A stretch of 64,000 nt of DNA from Flavobacterium sp. N502536 (lineage in GTDB: Bacteria; Bacteroidota; Bacteroidia; Flavobacteriales; Flavobacteriaceae). Position numbers and translations under genes: made by a program. The notes beneath the pieces were generated by a model, which worked only from the letters and a program-made list of their open reading frames with translations, made no database searches and had not been told where the DNA came from. Shown piece by piece: positions 34,978-44,714 of this stretch. The stretch's first letter is position 1; every line of letters begins with the position of its first letter. The stretch spans positions 744,001 to 808,000 of the forward strand of contig NZ_CP110011.1 in the NCBI RefSeq assembly GCF_025947345.1. The letters run 5' to 3'.

Positions 34978-35062
34978 TTTTTATTCAAAACTACTAGCAA
35001 ACTGTTTAAAAGAAACTACAAATCAATTTCCTTCTCACATTTTACATTTTACGTTTCACTTC

Positions 35063-38000
35063 TTACTTCTTAATGATCTTTCCTTTGTAAACCACTTTGT
35101 TGTTTTCGGTTAAAGTATAAAAGTAGATTCCCGATTGCAGGTAACTTACCGGAACAGCCGTTGTGCTTAAATCCTGTGTCGCATTGATTTCAACAGGGTT
35201 TCCAAGTAAATGACCAGAAAGGTCATAGAATTTTAATTTCAACTTTTTATCAGTAGCTGTTTTCACCACCACGTTAACAACATCGGTCGTTGGATTAGGA
35301 TAAGCCTGAACAAAATAACCGTTCTTCGTTTCAAAATCGATCACAGATAATGTTGGTTTCAATTCAAAACGAGCAATTACAGGACCGTGGTCTGAAGTTG
35401 TGTTGGTATAATTGGCAATATCGTTACGCGGATCATAAACAGCAGTTGAATTTTTAATGTACTGATCGTTTAATTCATTTGAAATCATGATGTGATCTAA
35501 AAACCCATTTGAACTTAAATAACTGTAAGCTCCCGCTTTACTAATTTCTAAAGTAAGTGGCGTATAATTGGTCACATCGTCTACAAACACCTTATAAGTT
35601 GAAGGGTTTGGACTGATAACTGATTCATCTACATCATCGTTATAGTCTCCTAAAATAATCAAATTCGAATTGGCGTAATAAGTATCTAAACTGTCTTTTA
35701 ACACTTTTGCATCGTATTTACGCATGTTGTATTTGTTCATATCCGATCCGCTATTGGCACGTGCGTGAAGATCTACTAAATTAAGCAGTTTTTTTACCCC
35801 ACCAATATTGGTTTCGATTTGTACCATATAAGGCAGACGGCCTGAAGAGAAGAAATCTCCATCGTCACCATCAGGACTTGGATAACTATTTAGTGTTACC
35901 GTTTTAGCACGGATCTGATCGTACAAATCTTTAAACATTACTCTGGTGTTTTTTACCGTTGCTGTTTGCGTATTGTAAATCACCACTAATTTCTGAGGTG
36001 GGAAATTTGGGTCTAACGGTTTAAAAGAATACGACCATGAAGGTGAAATTACTTTATCGAACGTTTTACCGTTAACGCTTATTTTTTGTACCAAAGCATC
36101 TAAAGCCGGTTCATCCGAAACTTCCTGAACAACGTAAACGTCGGCATTTAACTTGTTCATTACTTTTGCTACATTTTCAATTTGTAACGCGTCGTCTGTA
36201 GGTCCAAATTCTTTATTCGTCTTGTCTTTTACATCGGTTCCAAAGAACTCCAGGTTATAAGTTACGATATCAAACGTATCTGCTTTTGGTATAGAAGAAC
36301 CTGTAAATGATCCAATTTGTTTGTTTAAAGCAGTTCCGCTTACGGTTAAAGCACCTGAGATCGTTAGTGCTTTTACAGATGGCACAAACCTTGCGTAAAT
36401 CTTTTTAGATGCTGCGGCATCGGCTGCATTAACTACAATAGTCGATTGAAATAAAGTATTATCTAAAGACAATTGATAATCTGCAGGAGCTGTAAGCGTA
36501 ATATCTCCATGCCCTTCTGCTTTAATTGAAAAAGCCTGAGCTCCCGAAACTTCGCTTAAATTTACATCTCCAAAATCTAAAACAGGGTTTGCATCTATAT
36601 AACCAGTCTCATTGGTAATAGCAAAATCATCAAACGACCATTCAGCCGCATTGTTTGCTCCTCCGGCAGTAGTTTCATAAACCCATGCCAAATAAGTATG
36701 GTCTGTTTTGTAACCTTCTAATTTAATGTATTGCGATTGAGCATAAGTTCCTGTTGTAGTAGGGAATTTTCCATCAAGTACCGTCCAGGTCGCATTTTCC
36801 GGATTACTCTTTCCATCGTAATCGGTAGAAACCATTAATTTCAAATCGGTACCTGCATAAAATTTACGGGAATAATAAGAAAGCAGGATCGTTTTATCAA
36901 ATTTGGCTGTATTGTCCAGACGTAATTTTGGAGAAATCAACCAATCTTTACTCGGTCCGTTATCGCTATAACCGTTCATGATTACTGCTCCTGTTCCCGA
37001 ATTTATATTTCTGGCCACAGTTGTTGTAATCCATTTATTTGCAGTACCGGCAACATTATACTGTGTCCATCCGCTATTGCTTAAAACATTTGCATCGTTA
37101 AAACCTTGTGTGTAAGGATCAATTCCTGTTCCACTAAGCGCTACTGTTTTAGTTGCTGCTCCAAGATTCTTATTTTCAATTTGTCCTGAAAAACTTCCAA
37201 GAGCATCTGGCGTAAATCTGGCGTAAACAGTTGGTGTTGCTCCTGAAGCAAAGTCAGACGCAGCATAAACAACTGAAGTTCCAAACGCAGTTCCGTCTTT
37301 CGAAACGGTAAATTTTCCGGTAGCCGTTACAGTAACATCGGTTGTGATGTTGGTTCCCTGAATCTGATAATTAAAATTATCTGAGTTAAAGCCTGTTTCT
37401 GAAAATCCAAAATCTAAAGCAGAAACCGTTGTTACCATAGAAGGAACTGGTGCACTTAAAATTGAAGCATCAACTTTGGCAGGAGTAGCCAATAAATTTC
37501 CAAAAATATCTTCGGTAACAGAGTAAACCGTATAATCGGTATCCAGTGTTAACCCTGAAAAAGTTTTAGTGTATACCTGAGTAATATTCGTAACATCTAA
37601 AAATCCTGATTGCAAAGCGGCAGCACTATTAGCATCCTGACCCGCTTTTATTTGTGCGGCTGTTGGTGCTGCACTTCCTCCCGGTACTAAAACATAATAC
37701 GTTTTTCCTACCTCATCTAATTTATCAGAGAAATCAAAACTTTCCGATAAGATATTGCTTGCTTTTGGGTAGCCAACTGCGCTTACTGGTGCAACAATAT
37801 CTTCTCTAATATCTAAATCATCAATCGCAAATGAAGGACGTGCTCCTCCACCAACATTCTGTTTAGCGATCCATCTAATCTGAACAATTGGTTGATTGTT
37901 ACAGGTAGCAGGTAAATTAGTTTTAATTGTGGTACTATTAATTGGTTCAGTCTTATTTACATCTAATGGAACCGTCTTGTCACTTAAATAAGCCGTTTCC

Positions 38001-38494
38001 GGTAAGGTGATAAAAGGCCCTGTGGTTCCTATTCTGTATTGCAGTGCCATTTCATAAATACAAAGATTAGTCGTTCCGTTATAAGGATTACGAATGACCA
38101 TGGCATCATATTTCACCTGGATATTTTTACTGTTGGTAGCTACAAACGCAAAACCTATTGCTGCATCTAAACTGTTTGTATCCAAGAAGCCAATCTTCCC
38201 GTTATAATTGTGAACACCTCCTGAATTAGTGTTTGCAGTACTACTGGCTCGAAGATTTTGGTTAGTCGCGGTTAAGGCTGTATTATAGCTTGTCCCCGGG
38301 GCACCAGCATTAGCAGTCCAACCCTGAAAACCTGGTGGATAAGTTGTTGATCCTGCCGCTAATGTACTAAAATTTTGTACAAATTCAGGCGTTATAGATT
38401 GAGGGGTAGGCATGGTTTGGGCAAAAAGATTCCCAGACCAACAAAAAAAACTTAAAAAAGCCATGAGATGGCGTACAGAGTAGTTGTTTTTCAT
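35063..38494 (-). CDS. T9SS-secreted endonuclease/exonuclease/phosphatase-family protein
   Basis: A large 1143-residue secreted protein: signal peptide (about 1-26, ending LFAQ), a beta-rich first half with choice-of-anchor/fibronectin-type repeats (about 30-730, containing DFGFSETGF and DFGDVNLSE strands), an endonuclease/exonuclease/phosphatase domain (about 738-1045, FDIVTYNLEFFG, GDYNDDVD, SDHGPVIARF) and a type A T9SS sorting domain at the C-terminus (about 1065-1143, YPNPTTDVVNVV to YKGKIIKK). Likely exported by the type IX system to degrade nucleic acid or phosphoesters outside the cell. The start at 38494 is chosen because a -7 box lies at 38525-38532, overlapping an upstream in-frame start. 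Confidence 0.88.
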   Translation of the reverse strand: MKNNYSVRHLMAFLSFFCWSGNLFAQTMPTPQSITPEFVQNFSTLAAGSTTYPPGFQGWTANAGAPGTSYNTALTATNQNLRASSTANTNSGGVHNYNGKIGFLDTNSLDAAIGFAFVATNSKNIQVKYDAMVIRNPYNGTTNLCIYEMALQYRIGTTGPFITLPETAYLSDKTVPLDVNKTEPINSTTIKTNLPATCNNQPIVQIRWIAKQNVGGGARPSFAIDDLDIREDIVAPVSAVGYPKASNILSESFDFSDKLDEVGKTYYVLVPGGSAAPTAAQIKAGQDANSAAALQSGFLDVTNITQVYTKTFSGLTLDTDYTVYSVTEDIFGNLLATPAKVDASILSAPVPSMVTTVSALDFGFSETGFNSDNFNYQIQGTNITTDVTVTATGKFTVSKDGTAFGTSVVYAASDFASGATPTVYARFTPDALGSFSGQIENKNLGAATKTVALSGTGIDPYTQGFNDANVLSNSGWTQYNVAGTANKWITTTVARNINSGTGAVIMNGYSDNGPSKDWLISPKLRLDNTAKFDKTILLSYYSRKFYAGTDLKLMVSTDYDGKSNPENATWTVLDGKFPTTTGTYAQSQYIKLEGYKTDHTYLAWVYETTAGGANNAAEWSFDDFAITNETGYIDANPVLDFGDVNLSEVSGAQAFSIKAEGHGDITLTAPADYQLSLDNTLFQSTIVVNAADAAASKKIYARFVPSVKALTISGALTVSGTALNKQIGSFTGSSIPKADTFDIVTYNLEFFGTDVKDKTNKEFGPTDDALQIENVAKVMNKLNADVYVVQEVSDEPALDALVQKISVNGKTFDKVISPSWSYSFKPLDPNFPPQKLVVIYNTQTATVKNTRVMFKDLYDQIRAKTVTLNSYPSPDGDDGDFFSSGRLPYMVQIETNIGGVKKLLNLVDLHARANSGSDMNKYNMRKYDAKVLKDSLDTYYANSNLIILGDYNDDVDESVISPNPSTYKVFVDDVTNYTPLTLEISKAGAYSYLSSNGFLDHIMISNELNDQYIKNSTAVYDPRNDIANYTNTTSDHGPVIARFELKPTLSVIDFETKNGYFVQAYPNPTTDVVNVVVKTATDKKLKLKFYDLSGHLLGNPVEINATQDLSTTAVPVSYLQSGIYFYTLTENNKVVYKGKIIKK

Positions 38495-38524
38495 ACAGTT
38501 TAAAAAAATAGAGTTTTTAGAAAT

Positions 38525-38532
38525 CAAATTTA
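38525..38532 (-). promoter_or_regulatory. Promoter of the T9SS nuclease-like gene, -7 box
   Basis: TAAATTTG on the minus strand matches TAnnTTTG, 31 nt before the chosen start. The 270 nt from here to the rluE promoter contain no gene or repeat that I recognise. Confidence 0.5.
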
Positions 38533-38803
38533 TATTGTTTAAAGTTAACAGAATATTGTGAAAACATAAACTTATCGTATCGCGCTTTTGTGAAAATTTT
38601 CAAGCAAAAATCAAATTTTACGTCAGTTCTTTCAATTATTCTTAGATCTGACGGGGCTTCACGAGATATTTATTTTTTGTACGAATTAACATGCTCTTGC
38701 TTTTTATTCAAGCATTTCTTACTTAAAATTTTGCCTCAAAAAAAAGGAAATTCCGAGCTTTGAATAATTGCAGCAGAAGTTTATGTCCTTTATGAAACAA
38801 CGT

Positions 38804-38811
38804 TATCTTTG
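38804..38811 (+). promoter_or_regulatory. rluE promoter, -7 box
   Basis: TATCTTTG matches TAnnTTTG, 18 nt before the ATG. Confidence 0.55.
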
Positions 38812-38828
38812 CAGTCAAAAAATACAGC

Positions 38829-39404
38829 ATGCACCAACACTTCCTTCTTTTTAAACCTTACGGTTATCTGAGTCAATTTATATACGAATTAAAAAGAAAG
38901 AAAAAGCTTTTAGGAGAGTTGTATGATTTCCCTGAAGGTACCATGGCAATCGGCCGACTTGATGAAGACTCCGAAGGACTTCTTTTACTCACGACGGACG
39001 GAAAGGTAAGCGAACTGGTGCGAAGCAAAAAAGTGGATAAAGAATATTACGTTCAGGTCGATGGCCTTATTACTCCTGAAGCAATTGAGGCATTACAAAA
39101 AGGCGTTGAAATAGGTTTTGATGGCGGCAAATATAAAACCAAACCCTGCTCGGCTTTTATCGTTACTGAGATTCCTGATTTTGGTCCGAGAGCCAAAAAA
39201 ATCAGAGACGAGCGACATGGTCCAACCTCCTGGGCTTCGATCACCATAAATGAGGGCAAATTTCGTCAGGTTCGAAAAATGACGGCAGCCGTTGGATTTC
39301 CAACTTTAAGATTGGTTCGTGTTCGCATAGGAAATGTATATTTGCAAAACTTAAAGGCCGGAGATGTGCTGGAAGTAACCGAATTTCAATTAGATAATGA
39401 GTGA
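38829..39404 (+). CDS. rluE: 23S rRNA pseudouridine synthase, RluE/RsuA type
   Basis: A 191-residue pseudouridine synthase of the RsuA group, lacking the N-terminal S4 domain, as in RluE, which modifies 23S rRNA near position 2457. The catalytic motif IGRLDEDSEGLLLLTTDG is present with Asp45, and the GKFRQVRKM block follows. Length matches RluE. Upstream of trmL, but separated by about 110 nt of CCAAATTCCAAA-type repeats. Confidence 0.88.
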   Translation: MHQHFLLFKPYGYLSQFIYELKRKKKLLGELYDFPEGTMAIGRLDEDSEGLLLLTTDGKVSELVRSKKVDKEYYVQVDGLITPEAIEALQKGVEIGFDGGKYKTKPCSAFIVTEIPDFGPRAKKIRDERHGPTSWASITINEGKFRQVRKMTAAVGFPTLRLVRVRIGNVYLQNLKAGDVLEVTEFQLDNE

Positions 39405-39517
39405 ATTTGGAAATTAGATAATTACGGGGACGCTTAATTCAATAATCAAATTCCAAAACCCAAATTCCAAATTCCAAAACTCACAACTCACAACCCATAA
39501 CTCATAACTCAAAAAAA

Positions 39518-39976
39518 ATGCTAAACATAGTTCTTGTAGAACCTGAAATCCCAAATAACACCGGAAACATTGGACGTTTGTGCGTTGGTACAGAAAGCAG
39601 GTTACATTTGATTCACCCATTCGGATTTGTGATCAACGATAAAAACCTGAAGCGTTCGGGACTGGATTACTGGGTGCATCTTGAGGTTACGGAATACCAA
39701 AATATTGAAGAGTGGATTCAGCAGATTCCGGATCAGTCGCGTGTTTTCCTGATGAGTTCTCATGCCGAAAAATCATATCTGGAAACAGAGTTTCAGGATG
39801 GAGACTGGTTGGTATTTGGTAAAGAGAGTGTTGGTTTGAGCAAAGAGGTCTTAGCACGTTTTGAGAATCACCTGACGATTCCGATGTCAAAATTAATCCG
39901 AAGTTTCAACATTGCCAATTCTGTGGCTTTTGTGGTTGGAGAAGCAAAAAGACAAATTGCATTAAAGAATATTTAA
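39518..39976 (+). CDS. trmL: tRNA (cytidine/uridine-34 2'-O)-methyltransferase TrmL
   Basis: A 152-residue SPOUT methyltransferase with the knotted fold. It begins MLNIVLVEPEIPNNTGNIGR, the TrmL signature, and ends with the SAM-binding NSVAFVVGEAKRQ-type block. TrmL methylates the wobble ribose of tRNA-Leu isoacceptors. The short form without an RNA-binding extension is typical. Confidence 0.93.
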   Translation: MLNIVLVEPEIPNNTGNIGRLCVGTESRLHLIHPFGFVINDKNLKRSGLDYWVHLEVTEYQNIEEWIQQIPDQSRVFLMSSHAEKSYLETEFQDGDWLVFGKESVGLSKEVLARFENHLTIPMSKLIRSFNIANSVAFVVGEAKRQIALKNI

Positions 39977-40039
39977 TTACTTACTTCTGTGGGGGTTTTA
40001 CCCTTTCTTTAAGATTGGTAAATCACTCCCTGAGATTTT

Positions 40040-40816
40040 CTAAGCAATCACAAACTTTCCTTTTTCGGCATCAAAAACAATATGTTCATCCTTGAATAAG
40101 GTTTCAAAACTTCCTTTGGAAATTAAATTACAGGGCGCGTCCTGTACCACTAATTCCGAAGTCATAATAATCATTTCATCGCTTAACTGAATCGCCAAAT
40201 CGATATCATGGGTCGAAAATAAAATACATTTTTGCGTTTCCTCTGTCAGTTTCTTAAGCAGTTTGAATAACGAAACTTTGTGCAGCAAATCAAGATGTGT
40301 TGTGGGTTCGTCCAGAATAATCAGCGGAGTATCCTGCGCGAGTGCCCTTGCGATTAAAACCTTCTGCAATTGTCCGTCACTAATTTCGAAATGCTTTTTC
40401 TGAGCCAGATGCTCGATTTGAGTTAACTGCAAAGCTTCGTGCACTTTCTCGATATCCGTCTCACTTAAAGTACCAATCCAGTTGGTGTAAGGCTGACGTC
40501 CCAAAGCCACTAATTCGAAAACCGATAAATTACTCGGTGGTAGTTTTTCGGTTAAAACCAAACTTAAATTTTGGGCTAACGCTAAAGGTCTGTAGCTGCT
40601 TATATTTTTATCATTCAAAAAAACTTGTCCACTTAGCGGATGCTGAATTCCGGTAATCGTTCGAAGCAAAGTCGATTTCCCAATTCCGTTTGCTCCAATT
40701 AGCGAAATAAGTTTCCCCGAAGTTAAACTCAAATTTAAATTTTCAGCAATGGTCACAACTCCTTTCTTCGACTTGTAGCCGATACTAAGGTTTGTGGTCT
40801 TTAAAATAGTAGTCAT
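40040..40816 (-). CDS. Cobalamin/iron-siderophore-type ABC transporter ATPase (BtuD-like)
   Basis: A 258-residue ABC ATPase of the BtuD/FecE group. Walker A is GANGIGKST (41-49); the signature is ISDGQLQKV (departing from LSGGQ); Walker B is LIILDEPTTHLD. It powers import through the membrane subunit encoded upstream. The order on the minus strand is binding protein, permease, ATPase, with cobalamin genes on the other side, so a cobamide substrate is likely but a siderophore cannot be excluded. Confidence 0.9.
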   Translation of the reverse strand: MTTILKTTNLSIGYKSKKGVVTIAENLNLSLTSGKLISLIGANGIGKSTLLRTITGIQHPLSGQVFLNDKNISSYRPLALAQNLSLVLTEKLPPSNLSVFELVALGRQPYTNWIGTLSETDIEKVHEALQLTQIEHLAQKKHFEISDGQLQKVLIARALAQDTPLIILDEPTTHLDLLHKVSLFKLLKKLTEETQKCILFSTHDIDLAIQLSDEMIIMTSELVVQDAPCNLISKGSFETLFKDEHIVFDAEKGKFVIA

Positions 40817-40907
40817 TGTTTAAAGGTACTAAGGTTCTAAGCTGCTAAGGTTCTAAGTTTTTTTTTAAGTAATCTGCGAAAATCCGTTGAATCTGTGGCT
40901 AATTTAT

Positions 40908-41936
40908 TTATTGAAAATTACTTTTTCGCATGAGTAACCAAACGACAATTGGTGCACCAATTATAGAAGTGATGGCATTAATTGGCAGGGTGGTTTCTAA
41001 TCCCGGTAGTTGTGATGCCATATCGCAAAACAACATGATTATTCCTCCGTAAAAAAAAGTACTCCAGTATAAAACTGCGTGATTACTAGTTTGAAATGTC
41101 AGCTTTGCAATGTGGGGTACCGCCAGACCTATAAAGGCAATTGGCCCCGCAAAAGCAGTAACACTTCCGGCCAGAATACTGGTCGCAAAAATAATCACCA
41201 GTCGGGCTCTCTTGTAATTTAGTCCCATACTTTTGGCGTAATTTTCACCTAAAAGCAATGCATTTAACGGTTTGATACTTCCGGCACTCAAAAACAGTCC
41301 AAAAACAACACAAACCGCCAAAATCGAAATCGAAGTCCAGGAAAGATTCCCGAGACTTCCCAACGACCAAAAGGTAAATTTCTGCAGTTGTTCCGCCGAA
41401 CTAAAATACGTCAAAACCCCAACGATAGCACTGGTAAAACTCCCAAACATTAATCCGACAATTAAAATTGCCATCGTATTCCGCAAACGCTGTGCAACCA
41501 GCAGTACCAGCATCAAAACCAAAACACTTCCCGTTGTAGAGGCCAGTACGATTCCGAATGGCGATAACAAAACCGAATTTAAAAATGAAGGCAGAAAACC
41601 CGCACCCAAAATTACAACTGCGACTGCCAGAATTGCTCCCGAACTTAGTCCAAGAACATCAGGTCCTGCCAACGGATTTCGAAACAGCGTCTGCATCAGC
41701 AAACCGCTTACAGACAATCCCACTCCAACCAAAACTGCTGTAATTGCTTTGGGCAGGCGATAATTAACAATAATGTATTCCCAGGTCGATTTACTGGCGT
41801 GGTTTCCGGTCATACTATTATACACTTCCTTAAAAGGTATGGTGACTGACCCCAGACTAATGTCTAAGAAAAACATAAACAACAGCGCCAGACCGAGTAC
41901 TGAAAACAGTATTATATTTCGTTTTTTATGAATCAA
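40908..41936 (-). CDS. BtuC/FecCD-family ABC permease
   Basis: A 342-residue permease with about ten membrane helices and the FecCD family blocks VNYRLPKAITAVLVGVGLSVSGLLMQTLFRNPLAGPDVLG and GEGAAK-like contact region (LGENYAKSMGL). It forms the channel of the importer. Begins 5 nt after the binding-protein gene, so they share an mRNA. Confidence 0.92.
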   Translation of the reverse strand: MIHKKRNIILFSVLGLALLFMFFLDISLGSVTIPFKEVYNSMTGNHASKSTWEYIIVNYRLPKAITAVLVGVGLSVSGLLMQTLFRNPLAGPDVLGLSSGAILAVAVVILGAGFLPSFLNSVLLSPFGIVLASTTGSVLVLMLVLLVAQRLRNTMAILIVGLMFGSFTSAIVGVLTYFSSAEQLQKFTFWSLGSLGNLSWTSISILAVCVVFGLFLSAGSIKPLNALLLGENYAKSMGLNYKRARLVIIFATSILAGSVTAFAGPIAFIGLAVPHIAKLTFQTSNHAVLYWSTFFYGGIIMLFCDMASQLPGLETTLPINAITSIIGAPIVVWLLMRKSNFQ

Positions 41937-41941
41937 TGAAC

Positions 41942-43084
41942 TTAGTTTAATTTAGAGGCAAAAGTAAATTCATAACTAGGCAACAGCTCCGGGTGAAAAA
42001 TCTTGATATAATCTTTTAACACTAAGTCGGGACGGCTTGGAGCCAGCTCATAATAAACTGTTCCTCCGGTTGCTCCGGATTTACCTTCAAACGTATAAAC
42101 ATTTTTAGATTTAAAAGCATCAAACTCCTTATAATGCGTATTGATTTTCCCGAACTCGTCCAGGGTCTTAAAGGAGCCCGCGGCAATCCAGAAATTAGCT
42201 GTTTTTGCTTTCACCAGTACTTTCTCAAAAGACAAGCCTTCGCTTCCCGTACCTTTCAAATCTGCCCATAAATAGTTGGCCTGAGCATCTTTCATAAACT
42301 GCGCTACCCAGCTGTTTCCTTTGGCTACATACCAAACATCTTCGTACATAGAACCGTATAGAACAGTTGAAGTCGCCGGTTTACCTGCCACTAATTTTTT
42401 AGCCTGCTCATAGCTCAGAACAATCTTGTCAAACAGTTCCTTTGCCTGTTCTTCTTTACCAAATAAGGCTCCGTAAAGTTTAATCCATTCTGCTTTTCCA
42501 AGTGGAGATTGCTCCATCCAGTCGGCCTGGATTAAAACATTTAAACCGCTTTTTTTCAAATTGTCAAGCATCGGATTGTTATTGTCTACTCCAAAAGTCA
42601 CTATTAAATCCGGAGACAACTCTATTAATTGTTCGATATTCAACTTCTCGTTCTGACCTACATTTTTAACAGTACCTTTGTCTATTAAAGCTCTGGTTTT
42701 TTCAGATGAAATATAATCGGTATGTGGAAAACCAACAAGTTTATTTTCAACTTCGAGCATCTCCAGGAACGGAATATTGGTCGTTGAAGTCACTACGATT
42801 GATTGTAAAGGAACTTTGATTGTGGTGTACTTTTGTAAACTGTCCGGTACTTTTGCTTCTTTTTCTTTCAAAACATAAGTAAACTTAGTTTGCGCATCCG
42901 GCCATGGCTCTGAAACCGTTACTACTGAATATCCTTCATGTTTTACAATTGAAAGTCCGGACGCAAACTCGATACTATTTTTTGCAATTTCAGTTTTTAC
43001 GCTTTCCGGAGCTTCATTTTTTTTGCATCCGACAAGAAGAAAAAATGGTAAAATAAAAATCAATTTGGGTAGTAAATGTCTCAT
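41942..43084 (-). CDS. BtuF-like periplasmic binding lipoprotein
   Basis: A 380-residue substrate-binding lipoprotein (lipobox LLVGC, Cys20) of the BtuF/FepB cluster, which carries cobalamin or chelated iron to the permease. Two lobes are joined by a long helix (about 185-210). The motif LVVGFPHTDYISSEK and the region VTFGVDNNNP fit the family. Position near cobU and cobT supports a corrinoid ligand. The -7 box lies 105 nt upstream; I see no riboswitch in that leader. Confidence 0.85.
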   Translation of the reverse strand: MRHLLPKLIFILPFFLLVGCKKNEAPESVKTEIAKNSIEFASGLSIVKHEGYSVVTVSEPWPDAQTKFTYVLKEKEAKVPDSLQKYTTIKVPLQSIVVTSTTNIPFLEMLEVENKLVGFPHTDYISSEKTRALIDKGTVKNVGQNEKLNIEQLIELSPDLIVTFGVDNNNPMLDNLKKSGLNVLIQADWMEQSPLGKAEWIKLYGALFGKEEQAKELFDKIVLSYEQAKKLVAGKPATSTVLYGSMYEDVWYVAKGNSWVAQFMKDAQANYLWADLKGTGSEGLSFEKVLVKAKTANFWIAAGSFKTLDEFGKINTHYKEFDAFKSKNVYTFEGKSGATGGTVYYELAPSRPDLVLKDYIKIFHPELLPSYEFTFASKLN

Positions 43085-43188
43085 ATTTAGGTTCTATTAT
43101 TTTTTTAAGGAATCCGGTTTCATTCTGCTACTTTTATGGCATGTAATTTGACTCGTATTCGTTTTAAATTTTACAATTTCATTACTGA

Positions 43189-43196
43189 CAAAGGTA
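43189..43196 (-). promoter_or_regulatory. btuFCD-like operon promoter, -7 box
   Basis: TACCTTTG on the minus strand matches TAnnTTTG, with a leader of about 100 nt before the binding-protein start. Confidence 0.45.
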
Positions 43197-43262
43197 ACGC
43201 AATTTCTAAATTTTTTGTTTACCTTTATTCTTACAAAACCAAATAAACCTCATTTTCCCTCC

Positions 43263-43625
43263 ATGAATCCCATAAAAACAAAAGTCTGCTCGAGCTGTGA
43301 ATCCTCTTTCAGCTGCGGAGATACTTCAAATGAAAACAAGTGTTGGTGTAATGATTTCCCTCCTATTTTTAATCTTTCTTCCGGTGGAGACTGCCTTTGC
43401 CCTGTTTGCTTTAAGGAGGCCTGTGAAGATAAAATTGATGCCTACGTAGAAACTCTTACCCCTCAAAAAGCACTTAAAAATAAAGCAATATCTTTACCCA
43501 AACAAGAAAAACTAATTGAAGGCATTGATTATTATATCGAAAATGGAAATTATGTTTTTAAATCCTGGTTTCACTTAAAAAGAGGAAGCTGCTGCGGAAA
43601 CGATTGCCGACATTGCCCGTATTAA
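43263..43625 (+). CDS. Cysteine-rich CWC/DUF5522-type protein
   Basis: A 120-residue protein with an N-terminal cysteine cluster (CSSCESSFSCGDTSNENKCWC) and a C-terminal CCGNDCRHCPY cluster, likely metal binding. Such CWC proteins sit near cobalamin genes in flavobacteria, but their role is not known. The start at 43263 is chosen over 43215 because the cysteine domain begins there. Confidence 0.75.
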   Translation: MNPIKTKVCSSCESSFSCGDTSNENKCWCNDFPPIFNLSSGGDCLCPVCFKEACEDKIDAYVETLTPQKALKNKAISLPKQEKLIEGIDYYIENGNYVFKSWFHLKRGSCCGNDCRHCPY

Positions 43626-43649
43626 ATTATTAATTGTTAATTGTTGATT

Positions 43650-44024
43650 ATGAAAGAGAATATTATCAAAGACAAAAGTTTTGCTTTTGCGATTCAGGTA
43701 GTCAAATTGTATCAATACCTGTCTATTGAGAAGAAAGAATTTATACTTTCCAAACAACTCTTACGATCGGGAACAAGTATTGGTGCAATGATAAGGGAAG
43801 CAGAACATGCCGAAAGCAAGAATGATTTTATTCATAAATTTGCAATTGCCCAAAAAGAAGCCAATGAGACTGTTTATTGGCTAGAATTACTAAAAGCAAC
43901 CAATTACTTAAATGAAAAAGAGTTTGCGACTATTAATAATGACGCCATTTCAATATTAAAATTAATAACAAGTATTATCAAAACGACCAAAAGTCAAATC
44001 CCCCCTAAACAGCCTCTTCTTTAA
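43650..44024 (+). CDS. Four-helix-bundle protein (S23/IVP-like)
   Basis: A 124-residue, fully helical protein of the four-helix-bundle family originally described from intervening sequences of 23S rRNA genes (KDKSFAFAIQVVKLYQYL, LLRSGTSIGAMIREAEHAES). These are common single-copy genes in Bacteroidota with no known function. The start is ATG at 43650 rather than TTG at 43641. It lies 25 nt after the CWC gene. Confidence 0.85.
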   Translation: MKENIIKDKSFAFAIQVVKLYQYLSIEKKEFILSKQLLRSGTSIGAMIREAEHAESKNDFIHKFAIAQKEANETVYWLELLKATNYLNEKEFATINNDAISILKLITSIIKTTKSQIPPKQPLL

Positions 44025-44072
44025 ACTAACAATCAACATTTTACAATCAACAATTAACAATCAACAATTAAA

Positions 44073-44582
44073 ATGATTTACCTAATAACCGGAGGCGAGC
44101 GATCAGGAAAAAGCAGTTACGCCCAAAACCTGGCCTTACAACTTTCAGACACACCTATATATGTAGCCACCGCCAGAAAATGGGACGACGATTTTCAAAA
44201 CAGAATCGACAGACACCAACAGGAACGTGACGAACGCTGGACCAATATTGAAAAAGAAAAACACTTAAGCGAAATTGACTTTTCTGAAAAAGTGGCTTTA
44301 ATTGATTGTGTCACCCTTTGGCTGACGAACTTTTTTATAGACCACAAAAATGATGTCTCCTTAAGTTTAGAAGAAGCAAAAAAGGAATTTCTGGCAATAG
44401 CCCAGCAGGAAAACGCTACCTTGATTATTGTAACCAACGAAATCGGAATGGGCGTACATGCCGAAACTCATATTGGCAGAAAATTTACCGAATTGCAAGG
44501 CTGGATGAATCAGTTTCTGGCCTCAAAAGCAGATGAAGTAGTTTTAATGGTTTCCGGAATTCCCGTTAAGATAAAAGGATAG
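44073..44582 (+). CDS. cobU: Adenosylcobinamide kinase / GTP:adenosylcobinamide-phosphate guanylyltransferase
   Basis: A 169-residue bifunctional CobU that phosphorylates adenosylcobinamide and then adds GMP, giving adenosylcobinamide-GDP for nucleotide-loop assembly. Walker A is GGERSGKS (7-14); the guanylated histidine is expected in RIDRHQ (His48); EIGMG is present near the end. It heads the cobalamin-salvage set cobU, bluB-cobT, cobS, cobC. Confidence 0.93.
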   Translation: MIYLITGGERSGKSSYAQNLALQLSDTPIYVATARKWDDDFQNRIDRHQQERDERWTNIEKEKHLSEIDFSEKVALIDCVTLWLTNFFIDHKNDVSLSLEEAKKEFLAIAQQENATLIIVTNEIGMGVHAETHIGRKFTELQGWMNQFLASKADEVVLMVSGIPVKIKG

Positions 44583-44602
44583 CGATGAAAATAAATTCCA
44601 AT

Positions 44603-44700
44603 TTTTTAAATTCCAAATTCCAACGCTATACTTTATCTTTACTTAAACTTTAAAATTCTTTTTTGAATTGATTTGAAAATTGGAATTTGGAATTTAAAAA
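44603..44700. repeat. 21-bp perfect inverted repeat between cobU and bluB-cobT
   Basis: Positions 44603-44623 and 44680-44700 are exact reverse complements (21 bp), made of AATTCCAA-type words, with a 56-nt loop. Similar to the repeat at 9834-9968. Confidence 0.78.
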
Positions 44701-44714
44701 CTTGGAACTTACAT

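Noticed and set aside
43085..43262. Cobalamin riboswitch before the btuF-like gene
   Set aside because: No B12 box or AAAGGGAA-type core was found in either orientation; only a -7 box is visible.
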